Of a DNA stretch of 64,000 nt, positions 1 through 8,751 are shown piece by piece. The position numbers and the translations under genes are program-made. How positions within the stretch are numbered: position 1 is the stretch's first letter; every line of letters begins with the position of its first letter. This DNA comes from Thiohalocapsa marina (GTDB lineage: Bacteria; Pseudomonadota; Gammaproteobacteria; Chromatiales; Chromatiaceae): the NCBI RefSeq assembly GCF_008632335.1, contig NZ_VWXX01000004.1, forward strand, positions 209,086 through 273,085, written 5' to 3'. The notes under the pieces were generated by a model. It saw only the letters and a list, made by a program, of their open reading frames with translations, had not been told where the DNA came from and ran no database searches.

Positions 1-290
1 ACGCCATCGACCCGGAGGCCGCTCGCATCAAGGGCATCGCCGGACCCGTCGCCGGTGAGGCCGATATCCTTGTGACCCCCGACCTGGAGGCCGGCAACCT
101 GCTCGCGAAGAGCCTGGCCTTCCTCATGGGCGCGGACTCAGCGGGCATCGTCCTCGGCGCCAGGGTCCCCATCGTGCTCACCAGCCGGGCCGATACGGTG
201 CAGAGCCGGCTCGCCTCCTGCGCCGTCGCCGCCCTGGTGGCGCAGCGCCGCAAGGCGTCTGCGGCATTGGCCGGGGCATTGGACGGCTGA
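1..290 (+). CDS. Phosphate acetyl/butyryltransferase, C-terminal end (5' truncated by window)
   Basis: The gene enters from outside the window and only its last 95 or so residues are visible. The reading frame is set by codons starting at position 3. The segment contains an ILVTPDLEAGN stretch, then GADSAGIVLGARVPIVLTSR, and ends in an alanine-rich helix. This is the typical C-terminus of the phosphotransacetylase/phosphotransbutyrylase family, often seen in enoyl-CoA hydratase/phosphotransacetylase fusions; whether this one is a fusion cannot be seen. Such enzymes interconvert acyl-CoA and acyl-phosphate. The CoA-transferase subunits that follow at once point to a shared acyl-CoA pathway. 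Confidence 0.85.
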   Translation, partial: AIDPEAARIKGIAGPVAGEADILVTPDLEAGNLLAKSLAFLMGADSAGIVLGARVPIVLTSRADTVQSRLASCAVAALVAQRRKASAALAGALDG

Positions 291-310
291 ACCTTGCGGA
301 GGCATCCAGC

Positions 311-958
311 ATGAAACGCATTTCGCTAGAAGAGGCGGTTGCCGCCATCCCGGACGGGGCGAGCCTTGCCGTCGGCGGCTTCGTCGGCGTTGGCACCCCG
401 GAGCGTCTCTGCGACGAGCTCGTGCGTCAGGGTCGGCGCGATCTGACCCTCATCACAAACGACACGGCCCGGCCTGGTATGGGCGTCGGCAAGCTCATCT
501 CTGCCCGCTGCGTGCGCAAGGTCATCACGAGCCACATCGGCTTGAACCCGGAGACGCAGCAGCAGATGCACGCGGGCTCGCTGGAGGTGGAGCTGGTGCC
601 CCAGGGCAGTCTGGTGGAGCGCATCCGCTGCGGCGGCTTCGGGCTTGGCGGCGTGCTGACGCCAACCGGCCTCGGCACCCTGGCCGAAGAGGGCAAGCGG
701 CGGATCGAGGTCGAAGGCAAGGACTATCTGCTGGAGACGGCGCTGACAGCCGACTTCGCCCTGGTGCACGCCATGTACGCCGACTACAGCGGCAACCTGC
801 ACTACCTGCTGACGGCGCGCAATTTCAATCCCATCGTCGCCATGGCCGGCAGCAGGGTCATGGCCACGGCCGATCACATCGTCCCGGTGGGCGTGATCTC
901 GCCCGACGATGTCATGACGCCTGCCGCGGTGGTCGACCACATCGTCGCGAATCATTGA
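311..958 (+). CDS. CoA-transferase subunit A (AtoD/ScoA-like)
   Basis: 215 residues, the usual length for the alpha subunit of a class I 3-oxoacid or acetate CoA-transferase. The N-terminus carries the glycine-rich GGFVGVGTPE segment (about residues 22-31), and GLGTLAEEGK with the following acidic strand is also typical. With the next gene it should move CoA between acyl-CoA and a carboxylic acid in the cytoplasm. It starts 20 bp after the phosphotransacetylase stop, with a GGAGG-like ribosome site just upstream. The acyl substrate (acetate, acetoacetate, butyrate or succinate) cannot be read from sequence. Confidence 0.9.
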   Translation: MKRISLEEAVAAIPDGASLAVGGFVGVGTPERLCDELVRQGRRDLTLITNDTARPGMGVGKLISARCVRKVITSHIGLNPETQQQMHAGSLEVELVPQGSLVERIRCGGFGLGGVLTPTGLGTLAEEGKRRIEVEGKDYLLETALTADFALVHAMYADYSGNLHYLLTARNFNPIVAMAGSRVMATADHIVPVGVISPDDVMTPAAVVDHIVANH

Positions 959-991
959 GGGGGCGTGCATCCCCGAATTACACGAGTGCCA

Positions 992-1642
992 ATGAATCCA
1001 CAAACACTCATCGCCAAGCGCGTCGCCCTCGAGCTGCAACCTGGCATGCTCGTGAATCTGGGCATCGGTATCCCGACGCAGGTCGCCAACCATGTGCCAG
1101 CGGGGATCGACGTCTTCTTTCAATCCGAGAACGGGCTGATCGGCACGGGTCCCGTCCCGGAGCCGGGCTTTGCGCATCCGAAACTCACCGATGCCGGCGG
1201 GCAGGCGGTGTCTGCGCTGCCCGGGGCCTGCACCTTCGATAGCGCCTTCTCCTTCGGTCTGATGCGGGGCGGTCATGTCGACATGACCGTTCTGGGCGGC
1301 CTGCAGGTCGACGGCAGTGGGCATCTGTCCAACTGGATGATTCCGGGCAAGATGGTGCCTGGCATGGGTGGGGCCATGGACCTGGTCACGGGTGCCAAGC
1401 AGGTGGTGGTTGCCATGCAGCACACGGTCAAGGGCAAGCCCAAGATCGTATCCCAGTGCAGCCTGCCCTTGACCTCGGTGAGGCCGGTCGACCTCATCGT
1501 CACCGAGTTGGCCGTCATTGCTGTCGTCGCGGGCCGCCTGCGTCTGCAGGAGGTCGCGCCCGGTGTCGGTGTCGATGCGGTGCTGGCCGCGACCGAGGCG
1601 GTGCTCGAGGTGCCAGACCATGTGCCGACCATGCCAATCTGA
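992..1642 (+). CDS. CoA-transferase subunit B (AtoA/ScoB-like)
   Basis: 216 residues from the ATG at 992; an in-frame GTG at 965 would add nine residues, but family members begin near MNPQTLIAKRVALEL, so the ATG is preferred. The catalytic glutamate of class I CoA-transferases, which forms the glutamyl-CoA thioester, is Glu46 in the SENGLIGTG motif. The GGHVDMTVLGG and PGKMVPGMGGAMDLV segments are also family hallmarks. It lies 33 bp after subunit A and should form a heteromer with it. The SLC13-type permease follows, so uptake and activation of a carboxylate is a reasonable inference. Confidence 0.93.
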   Translation: MNPQTLIAKRVALELQPGMLVNLGIGIPTQVANHVPAGIDVFFQSENGLIGTGPVPEPGFAHPKLTDAGGQAVSALPGACTFDSAFSFGLMRGGHVDMTVLGGLQVDGSGHLSNWMIPGKMVPGMGGAMDLVTGAKQVVVAMQHTVKGKPKIVSQCSLPLTSVRPVDLIVTELAVIAVVAGRLRLQEVAPGVGVDAVLAATEAVLEVPDHVPTMPI

Positions 1643-1710
1643 CAGATGCGCATGGATTCGCTCATCGACATGCCGGCGCCTCGTTCGGCACGGCGCTGCG
1701 GGGAGACCGG

Positions 1711-3579
1711 ATGAGTCTTGATCTCATGCTGGTGCTCGGGCTGCTGATCGCCGCCGTCGCCATGTTCAGCCTCGGGCGGCCCCGCGCCGATGCCGTGGGC
1801 CTGTCCATGATGGTCGCGCTGCCCTTCACCGGTGTCATCGAGATGCGCGAGGCCCTTGCCGGCTTCAGCAACCCGAACATCATCCTGATCGCGGCCATGT
1901 TCGTGATCGGCGAGGGGCTTGCGCGCACCGGTATCGCCAAGGGGCTCGGCGACTGGCTGGTCGCCCGCGGCGGCAAGAGCGAGACGCGGCTGGTCGCCAT
2001 GCTCATGCTCATGGTGGGCGCGCTGGGCTCGGTCATGTACTCCACGGGCGTGGTGGCCATCTTCATCCCGGTGGCGCTGCGCATCGCCCAGAGCACCGGC
2101 ATGTCGCCGTCGCAGGTGCTGATGCCGCTGTCCTTTGCCGCCCTGATCAGCGGCATGCTGAGCCTGGTGGCGGCGGCGCCGAATCTGATCGTGAACTACG
2201 AGCTCGTGCGCACGGGCACCGAGGGCATGCACTTCTTCACCCTCACACCCATCGGCCTGCCCATCCTGCTGCTCGGCGTCGCCTACATGATGTTCGCCCG
2301 GCGCTGGCTGAAGGATGACCGCACGGCTGGCGGCGCGAGCGGTCCAGCGGCGGGCAAGCAGGCCAGTCTCGGGGATTGGGTTGAGGCCTATGGCCTTGCG
2401 GACCGCGAGCTACGCGTGCGCGTGCGCCCGGGCTCACCGCTCATGGGTCAGCCCCTGAGCAGGATCCAGGGCCAGCTCGGGCTGGAAGCCGGGCTAGAGC
2501 CTCCTCCGCAGCCCGTCGTGCTGGCCATCGAGCGCAAGCGGCCCTTGCGCGCTGCTTTGATCGCGCCCGATGCCGCGACCGAGATCGCCGCCGGCGACAT
2601 CCTGCTCATCGACAGCCCGACCCCGATCGCCGAGCCTGCTGCCCGGTGTCAGGCGCTTGGGCTCGAGCCCCTGCCGCTCTCGGGCGCCTACTTCACTGAT
2701 CGGGCCCAAGAGGTCGGGATGGCCGAGGTCATGGTGCCCGCCGAGTCGCGCCTGCTGGGCAAGACGCTCGCTGAGCTGCGCCGGCTCAGTGCGCTCGATC
2801 TCAGCGTCATCGGGCTGCGTCGGGGCCAGACGGCCCATACCCCCGAGCAACTGCGCGAAGACCGCCTGCGGCCAGGCGATACGCTGCTGCTGGTCGGCCC
2901 CTGGAAGGCCATCAGCCAGCTGCGCGGCGACCGGCGCGACCTCATCGCCCTGAACCTGCCGAAGGAGTTCGACGAGGTGCTGCCGGCGGCCAGGCAGGCC
3001 CCCTTCGCCCTGCTGGCGCTGGCCGTCACCGTCGGTCTCATGGTGCTCGATCTGGTGCCGGCGGTGCAGGCCGCGCTCATCGGCTGTCTGCTCATGGGCC
3101 TGTTTCGCGTCATCGATCTCGACAGCGCCTATCGCGCCATCAGCCTGCGCACCCTGGTGCTCATCGCGGGCATGCTGCCCTTCGGCATCGCGCTGGAGCG
3201 CACGGGCGGGATCGATCTCGCGGCCACCACGCTGGTCGCGCTGCTTGGCGAGGCGGGGCCCTACGTCATCCTGGCCACGCTCTATCTGGTCACCGTCCTG
3301 ATCGGCCTGTTCGTGGTCGCTGCCGCCAACGCGGTGCTCGTGATCCCGGTGGCCTTGGCCCTGGCCGCGGAGCTTGGCGCCTCGCCCTATCCCTTTGCGA
3401 TCATGGTCGCGCTGGCGGCGTCTTCGGCCTTCATGACGCCCATCGCACCGCCGAACGCCATGGTCGCGACTGCGGGTAACTACCGGTTTGCAGACTACCT
3501 GCGCATCGGGCTGCCGTTCGTCCTGATCGTGATGAGCGTCTCTCTGGTGTTGGTGCCCTGGCTATTTCCATTTTATTAA
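1711..3579 (+). CDS. SLC13-type anion permease with TrkA-C (RCK-C) domains
   Basis: 622 residues from the ATG at 1711 (MSLDLMLVLGLLIAAV). The frame is open further upstream, but that part overlaps subunit B and reads as arginine-rich noise. Multi-span membrane segments occupy roughly residues 1-210 and 430-622. The central soluble part, about residues 225-420, looks like two TrkA-C domains (for example VPAESRLLGKTLAEL and RPGDTLLLVGP). This is the layout of SLC13 family permeases that carry dicarboxylates, sulfate or other anions with Na+. The location next to CoA-transferase genes suggests a carboxylate, but this is only inferred. Confidence 0.85.
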   Translation: MSLDLMLVLGLLIAAVAMFSLGRPRADAVGLSMMVALPFTGVIEMREALAGFSNPNIILIAAMFVIGEGLARTGIAKGLGDWLVARGGKSETRLVAMLMLMVGALGSVMYSTGVVAIFIPVALRIAQSTGMSPSQVLMPLSFAALISGMLSLVAAAPNLIVNYELVRTGTEGMHFFTLTPIGLPILLLGVAYMMFARRWLKDDRTAGGASGPAAGKQASLGDWVEAYGLADRELRVRVRPGSPLMGQPLSRIQGQLGLEAGLEPPPQPVVLAIERKRPLRAALIAPDAATEIAAGDILLIDSPTPIAEPAARCQALGLEPLPLSGAYFTDRAQEVGMAEVMVPAESRLLGKTLAELRRLSALDLSVIGLRRGQTAHTPEQLREDRLRPGDTLLLVGPWKAISQLRGDRRDLIALNLPKEFDEVLPAARQAPFALLALAVTVGLMVLDLVPAVQAALIGCLLMGLFRVIDLDSAYRAISLRTLVLIAGMLPFGIALERTGGIDLAATTLVALLGEAGPYVILATLYLVTVLIGLFVVAAANAVLVIPVALALAAELGASPYPFAIMVALAASSAFMTPIAPPNAMVATAGNYRFADYLRIGLPFVLIVMSVSLVLVPWLFPFY

Positions 3580-3723
3580 CAGATTCTTATAGGCGCATGT
3601 TGCGGTCGTCCCTGGTTGCCTCCCGATAGAAAGAGGCCCTAGACTGACTTGAGTCCCGTCGCCGTGAAGCAGCGGGACCACCATGGCAGACACCGCGCGC
3701 AGACAGACGAGGAAAGAGGTCGC

Positions 3724-5094
3724 ATGTCCCAAAGCCTTGTACGCTACTCGAAGGTCGTCGCCATCGTCGGCGATCTGCTCAAGATCTCGGTGCCGGCAGC
3801 AGCGGCGGCGGATGCCCAGGCCGTTGCCTACGGCGATCTGGGGCTGGTGGAAGACCCCGGCGGCTTCAAGTCCCTGGCGCGCGTGATCAAGCTCGAGGGT
3901 GAGCTGGTCTCGCTGCAGGTCTTCGCCGGGACCAAGGGGCTCACCACCCGTGCCTCGGTGCGCTTTTTCGGCCATCCCATGCGTGTCACCTACTCGGCCA
4001 ACGTGCTCGGACGGGTCTTTCGCGGCGACGGCACCCCCTTCGATACCGGCCCGAGCCTGTCGCAGGACCCGAAGATCGAGATCGATGGCCCATCCGCCAA
4101 CCCGGCCCGGCGCCTGCTCGCCTCGAAGATGGTGCGCACCGATGTGCCCATGATCGACATCTTCAACTCCCTGGTGGAGAGCCAGAAGATCCCGATCTTC
4201 TCGGTGGCCGGCGAGCCCTACAACGCCCTGCTTGCACGCATCGGCATACAGGCCGACGCCGACATCGTGGTCTTCGGCGGGCTGGGTATGATCTTCGATG
4301 ACTATCACTACTTCGTGCGCCGCTTCGAGGACGCCGGCGTCTTCGCACGCACGGTGATGTTCGTCAACCTGGCCTCCGACCCGGTGGTGGAGCGGCTGCT
4401 GGTGCCGGACATGGCGCTGGCCGTGGCCGAGCGCTTTGCGGTGGAGGAAGGCAAGCGCGTGCTGGTGCTGCTGACCGACATGACCGCCTATGCCGATGCC
4501 ATGAAGGAGGTGGGTATCGCCATGGAGGCGGTGCCCTCCAACCGCGGCTACATGGGCGACCTCTATTCGCAGCTCGCGCGCCGCTACGAGAAGGCCGCCG
4601 ACTTCAAGGACGGCGGCTCGCTGACCATACTGAGCGTCACCACCATGCCCGGCGGCGATGTCACGCACCCGGTGCCCGACAACACCGGCTATATCACCGA
4701 GGGCCAGTTCTATCTGCACGACCGCATGCTCGATCCCTTCGGCTCCCTCTCGCGCCTCAAGCAGCATGTGATCGGCAAGGTCACGCGCGAGGACCACGGC
4801 CAGATCATGAACACCATGATCCGCTTCTATTCGAGCGCCCGCGATGCCGAGCAGAAGCAGGCTATGGCCTTCGACCTGTCGGAATTCGATCTGCGGCTGC
4901 TGAAGTTCGGCAAGCTGTTCCGCGAGCGATTCATGGACATCGACGTCAGCCTGCCGCTGGAGGCGGGTCTGGACCTCTGCTGGCAGACCCTGGCCGAGTG
5001 CTTTGCACGCGACGAGCTGCTGATGAAGGAGAGCCTCATGGACAAGTATCTGCCGCGGCTCGATGACGACGAGCGCCTGCCGACGGCGGCCTAA
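3724..5094 (+). CDS. atpB: V-type ATP synthase subunit B
   Basis: 456 residues. The ATG at 3724 follows GAGGAAAGAGG; an earlier in-frame ATG-like start at 3649 lacks family similarity. Subunit B is the non-catalytic nucleotide-binding partner of subunit A in the V1 head. Visible hallmarks are the degenerate P-loop region FSVAGEPYNALLARI, then LTDMTAYADAMKEV and SNRGYMGDLYSQLA. It is the first gene of the operon B-D-I-K-E-DUF2764-A. No promoter could be picked out with confidence in the 144 bp upstream. Confidence 0.97.
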   Translation: MSQSLVRYSKVVAIVGDLLKISVPAAAAADAQAVAYGDLGLVEDPGGFKSLARVIKLEGELVSLQVFAGTKGLTTRASVRFFGHPMRVTYSANVLGRVFRGDGTPFDTGPSLSQDPKIEIDGPSANPARRLLASKMVRTDVPMIDIFNSLVESQKIPIFSVAGEPYNALLARIGIQADADIVVFGGLGMIFDDYHYFVRRFEDAGVFARTVMFVNLASDPVVERLLVPDMALAVAERFAVEEGKRVLVLLTDMTAYADAMKEVGIAMEAVPSNRGYMGDLYSQLARRYEKAADFKDGGSLTILSVTTMPGGDVTHPVPDNTGYITEGQFYLHDRMLDPFGSLSRLKQHVIGKVTREDHGQIMNTMIRFYSSARDAEQKQAMAFDLSEFDLRLLKFGKLFRERFMDIDVSLPLEAGLDLCWQTLAECFARDELLMKESLMDKYLPRLDDDERLPTAA

Positions 5095-5145
5095 GGCGGC
5101 CCTAACGCGGCCCCAACGCCGTCCTAACGCAAGCGGATCAACACC

Positions 5146-5751
5146 ATGTCGCGCGTCAGCCTCAGCAAGACCTCGCTCGCCAAGCAGAACCAGGCGCTGC
5201 GCACCTACGAGCGCTTCCTGCCCTCGCTCGACCTCAAGCGCCGCCAGCTCATGGCCGAGCGCGCCAAGGAGGTGGCCGCGCAGCAGCAGACCCGCCAGCG
5301 CATCGCGGCGCTGCGCGAGCGCGTGCGCGAGACCCTGCCCATGCTCGCCAATACCGAGGTACCGCTCGACGACCTGGTACGTCTGCGCGGGCTGCGGCTT
5401 GGGGAGGAGAACGTCCTCGGGGCCCGTCTGCCGCGGCTGGAGGAGATCGATATCCAGTTAGCCGACTACGGCCTCCTCGGCAAGCCGCACTGGGTCGACA
5501 CCCTGGTGGAGCTGCTCGCCGAGATGCTGCGCCTGCGCGTGGAGGAGGACCTGCACGATCAGCGCATCGCCGTGCTGGATGCGGCCGTGCGCAAGGTCAC
5601 CCAGCGCGTGAACCTGTTCGACAAGGTCCTGATCCCGCGCACGCGCGACAACATCAAGCGCATCCGCGTCTACCTCTCCGACGCCGAGCGCGCGGCCATC
5701 GTGCGCTCGAAGATCGCCAAGAACAAACGCCTGCGGGAGTCCCTCGCATGA
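5146..5751 (+). CDS. atpD: V-type ATP synthase subunit D
   Basis: 201 residues. Subunit D is the central stalk coiled coil that turns inside the A3B3 head. The N-terminal helix SKTSLAKQNQALRTYERFL and the C-terminal helix with LFDKVLIPRTRDNIKRIR are the family signature. The long Arg/Leu/Glu-rich stretches between them are compatible with the antiparallel coiled coil. It lies 51 bp after atpB, and its stop overlaps the atpI start by 4 bp, which implies translational coupling. Confidence 0.95.
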   Translation: MSRVSLSKTSLAKQNQALRTYERFLPSLDLKRRQLMAERAKEVAAQQQTRQRIAALRERVRETLPMLANTEVPLDDLVRLRGLRLGEENVLGARLPRLEEIDIQLADYGLLGKPHWVDTLVELLAEMLRLRVEEDLHDQRIAVLDAAVRKVTQRVNLFDKVLIPRTRDNIKRIRVYLSDAERAAIVRSKIAKNKRLRESLA

Positions 5752-7553
5752 GTATCCTGAGCTTGAACCGCCTGACCGTCGCCGGTCTCGCGGGCGACAA
5801 GGACGCGGTGCTCCAGGCGCTGCAGGACCTGGGCTGTCTGCACCTGATCCCGCTGCGCCCGGCCCCGCGCGAGCCCGAGAAGGAGCCCAGCGGCCACGCG
5901 GTGGAGGCCTTGCAGGCCCTGCGCTATCTGCAGGACGTGCGCGACAAGCGTCGACAGGTGCGCGATGCGGCCGGCTTCGACCTGGAGGCGACGGTTCGCG
6001 CCGTGCTGGCGAATCAGCAGCGCCGGCGCGAGGTCAGCGACCGACGCGATGCCCTGGCCGTGCGTGCCGCGGAGCTCGAGCCCTGGGGCGATTTCCGCCT
6101 GCCGCCCGAGGCCGACCTGGCCGGGCGCAAGCTCTGGTTCTATATCCTGCCCCGGCGCCAGCTGTCTCAGCTGGAGGGGCTGGAGCTGCCCTGGCAGGTG
6201 GTGCATCGCGACAATCGCCATGCCTGGGTGGTGGTGATCCATGCCGAGGAGCCGCCGCGCGACGCCCTGCCCGTGCCGCGCACCAAGACCGGCGCCCTGA
6301 GCCTGTCGGAGGTGCGCCGCCGGCTCGAGGCCGCCGAGCTGGAGATGGAAGAGGTCCAGGCCGAACATCAGGCGCTGACCCGCTGGATCTTCCTGCTCTC
6401 TAGCCATCTCGCCGAGGCGGAGGATCAGGCACAGCTGCTCCAGGCGCATGCCCAGACGCGCGACGAGGACAGCCTGTTCCTGGTCCAGGGCTGGGCACCC
6501 GATGCCGCGCTGGAGCCCGTGCAGGCGCTGACCGATGCGCGCGGACTGGCCCTGCTCGTGGAGCCGGCCAATCCCGAGGATGCGCCGCCGACGCTGCTGG
6601 ACAACCCGCCAGCCATCGCCGCCGGCCAGGACCTGGTGGCCTTCTATCAGGTGCCGGCCTACGACGCCTGGGACCCCTCGCGCGTGCTCTTCTTCTCGTT
6701 CGCGGCCTTCTTCGCCATGATCCTGTCCGACGCGGGCTATGCCCTGCTGCTGGGCATCCTGCTGTTGCTCTACTGGGGTCGGCTCGGGCGCAGCGAGCTC
6801 GGGCAGCGCATGCGCGTCCTCTCCGCCACCCTGGTCGGCACCTCCACGCTCTGGGGCGTGCTGGTGGGCAGCTATTTCGGCTTCGCGCCCGCGCCCGAGG
6901 GCGTCCTGGGGCAACTGCACCTGCTCGACCTCAACGACTTCGGCACCATGATGCGGATCTCGGTGGGAATCGGCGTGGCGCATCTGATCATGGCCAATCT
7001 GGAGATGGCCGGGGCGCAGCGTGGGCGCGCCGCCGGGCGCGTGGCCATCGGCTGGATCGCTGTCATGCTCGGCGCCTTCTCCCTCTGGATCACCCAGGGC
7101 GCGGCGGTTCCGGAGTGGGTGCCGGTGACGGCCCAGGCATTGATGGGAGTCGGCTTCGCGGTGGTGCTGCTGCTCGGCAGCGATCGGCGCATCGATGGCG
7201 TCAAGGCCTTCTTTCTGCGCATCTTCGACGGCCTGAGCAGTCTGGCCAGGGTCACTCAGGCCTTCGGTGATGTCCTGTCCTATCTGCGCCTGTTCGCCCT
7301 CGGACTCGCCTCGGCCTCCATGGCCATGACCTTCAACGGCCTCGCGCGCGACGCCGCCACCGAGCTGCCCGGCATCGGCCTGCTGCTGGCCATCCTGATC
7401 CTCCTCGCGGGACATACGCTCAATCTGCTGCTCGGGCTCATGAGCGGTGTCGTGCACGGACTGCGCCTCAACTTCATCGAGTTCTACAACTGGGCGCTGG
7501 CCGGCGAGGGCTATCCCTTCAAACCCTTCAAACGGACGGAGTTGCGTGAATGA
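5748..7553 (+). CDS. atpI: V-type ATP synthase subunit I
   Basis: 601 residues. Subunit I (the a-subunit equivalent) has a cytoplasmic N-terminal arm, about residues 1-310, and a membrane domain that provides the ion half-channels next to the K ring. The membrane part is clear from residue 320 on, with repeated hydrophobic spans, the FGDVLSYLRLFALGLASASMA helix that carries the conserved arginine, and the closing LNFIEFYNW motif. It overlaps atpD and atpK by 4 bp at each end. Confidence 0.96.
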   Translation: MSILSLNRLTVAGLAGDKDAVLQALQDLGCLHLIPLRPAPREPEKEPSGHAVEALQALRYLQDVRDKRRQVRDAAGFDLEATVRAVLANQQRRREVSDRRDALAVRAAELEPWGDFRLPPEADLAGRKLWFYILPRRQLSQLEGLELPWQVVHRDNRHAWVVVIHAEEPPRDALPVPRTKTGALSLSEVRRRLEAAELEMEEVQAEHQALTRWIFLLSSHLAEAEDQAQLLQAHAQTRDEDSLFLVQGWAPDAALEPVQALTDARGLALLVEPANPEDAPPTLLDNPPAIAAGQDLVAFYQVPAYDAWDPSRVLFFSFAAFFAMILSDAGYALLLGILLLLYWGRLGRSELGQRMRVLSATLVGTSTLWGVLVGSYFGFAPAPEGVLGQLHLLDLNDFGTMMRISVGIGVAHLIMANLEMAGAQRGRAAGRVAIGWIAVMLGAFSLWITQGAAVPEWVPVTAQALMGVGFAVVLLLGSDRRIDGVKAFFLRIFDGLSSLARVTQAFGDVLSYLRLFALGLASASMAMTFNGLARDAATELPGIGLLLAILILLAGHTLNLLLGLMSGVVHGLRLNFIEFYNWALAGEGYPFKPFKRTELRE

Positions 7554-7996
7554 ATGAATTTGTCGTTGCACTCGGCTGGGCCGGACTCTTCGCCCCCATG
7601 GCCCTGGGCGCCATGGGCAGCGTCATCGGCTGCGCCGTGGCCGGACAGGCGGCCATCGGTGCCATGGTGGACACCGAATCCGGCTACGGGCGCTATATCG
7701 GCGTCTCGGTCATGCCTTCATCGCAGGTCATCTATGGCATCGTCGTCATGTTCAGCCTGCAGCGCGACGTGACCCCGGAGACGGCGCCGGCGCTGTTCGG
7801 CATCGGCATTCTCGCGGGACTCGCGCTGCTGGTCTCGGCCATGCGTCAGGGACAGGCCTGCGCCTCGGCGATCCATGCGAGCAAGACCAAGCCCGAGATC
7901 TTCGGTCTGTCCCTGGCGCCGGCGGCCATTGTCGAGGGCTTTGCGGTCTTCGCCTTCGTCTTCGCGCTGGTGCTGGCGGGAGGCATTCCGGGATGA
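7550..7996 (+). CDS. atpK: V-type ATP synthase subunit K (proteolipid), with a sodium-type ligand set
   Basis: 148 residues forming two fused helical hairpins of the membrane rotor ring. The ion-carrying glutamate is Glu129 (AIVEGFAVFAF) in the last helix, and the first hairpin lacks an acidic residue, as expected for a 16 kDa proteolipid. By motif alignment with Enterococcus hirae NtpK, the sodium ligands correspond to Met55 (backbone), Ser58 and Gln59 in MPSSQVIYG, Gln100 in RQGQ, and Glu129. The Ser/Thr-Gln...Gln...Glu set argues for Na+ rather than H+ coupling, though this is inferred. It overlaps both neighbours by 4 bp. Confidence 0.94.
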   Translation: MNEFVVALGWAGLFAPMALGAMGSVIGCAVAGQAAIGAMVDTESGYGRYIGVSVMPSSQVIYGIVVMFSLQRDVTPETAPALFGIGILAGLALLVSAMRQGQACASAIHASKTKPEIFGLSLAPAAIVEGFAVFAFVFALVLAGGIPG

Positions 7997-8736
7997 GCAA
8001 TGCCGCCAGAATTGATAGTGGCAAAAGCGACGATGGCAGAAGTGACCGGGGCACGCCGGGCGGGCACGCCTCCTCGGGCGTCGAGGCCCTGATCGAGCGC
8101 CTGCGCGACGAGGGGGTCCAGGTCGGTCGCAATGCCGCCGAGCGCATCGAGGCCGAGGCCCACCACGAGGCGGCGCGGATCCTGCGCGAGGCCGAGACGC
8201 GCGCAAAACAGATCCGCGAGACCGCCCGGCAGGAGGCCGAGGCGCTGCAGAAGGGCGGCGAGGAGGCCTTGCGCCTGGCCATGCGCGACACGGTACTGCG
8301 TCTCAAGGCCGACCTGGCGGACCGCTTCAGCGACGAGGTGCGGCGCCTCATCGCGGCCAAGATGGAGCAGGAGGCCTTTCTGGAGCGTCTGATCCTGGAG
8401 GTGGCGGCCCAGGCGCGGGCGCAGGCCGGCGTCGAAACCGGTCAGGCGGTGGAGGTCGCGCTGCCACGGGCGCTGGTGGGGCCGGAGGAGCTGCGGCGCA
8501 ACCCGCTGGAACTGCGCGAGGGCTCGCTGTCGCACTTCGTGCTGTCGCTGGCCGGCAACGTCCTCGCCGAGGGCGTGACCTTCGGCGTCTCGGCCGATCC
8601 GAACGGGCGTGGCATCCAGCTTTCCCTGGTGGGCCAGGAGGTCCGGATCGACCTGACCGACGAGACCGTGGCGGCGACACTGCTGGCGCACCTGCAGCCG
8701 CGCTTTCGCGCCATCCTCGAAGGCATGGTCAAGTAA
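7993..8736 (+). CDS. atpE: V-type ATP synthase subunit E (peripheral stalk)
   Basis: 247 residues. Subunit E forms the peripheral stalk that holds the head still against rotation. An alanine/glutamate/arginine-rich helix runs through about residues 30-120 (RIEAEAHHEAARILREAE and on), followed by a globular C-terminal part that ends in LLAHLQPRFRAILEG. This matches family members in layout, although E subunits are poorly conserved, so the operon position between K and the DUF2764 gene is important support. The start overlaps the atpK stop (ATGA). Confidence 0.85.
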   Translation: MSNAARIDSGKSDDGRSDRGTPGGHASSGVEALIERLRDEGVQVGRNAAERIEAEAHHEAARILREAETRAKQIRETARQEAEALQKGGEEALRLAMRDTVLRLKADLADRFSDEVRRLIAAKMEQEAFLERLILEVAAQARAQAGVETGQAVEVALPRALVGPEELRRNPLELREGSLSHFVLSLAGNVLAEGVTFGVSADPNGRGIQLSLVGQEVRIDLTDETVAATLLAHLQPRFRAILEGMVK

Positions 8737-8751
8737 GGGAGTGCAGAGACC

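Noticed and set aside
1456..1710. Upstream extension of the SLC13 permease frame
   Set aside because: Overlaps CoA-transferase subunit B and reads as Arg/Ala-rich noise; the ATG at 1711 begins a hydrophobic family-like start.
5670..7571. 633-residue open frame antisense to atpI
   Set aside because: Overlaps a clear V-ATPase subunit with membrane spans; no family similarity seen.
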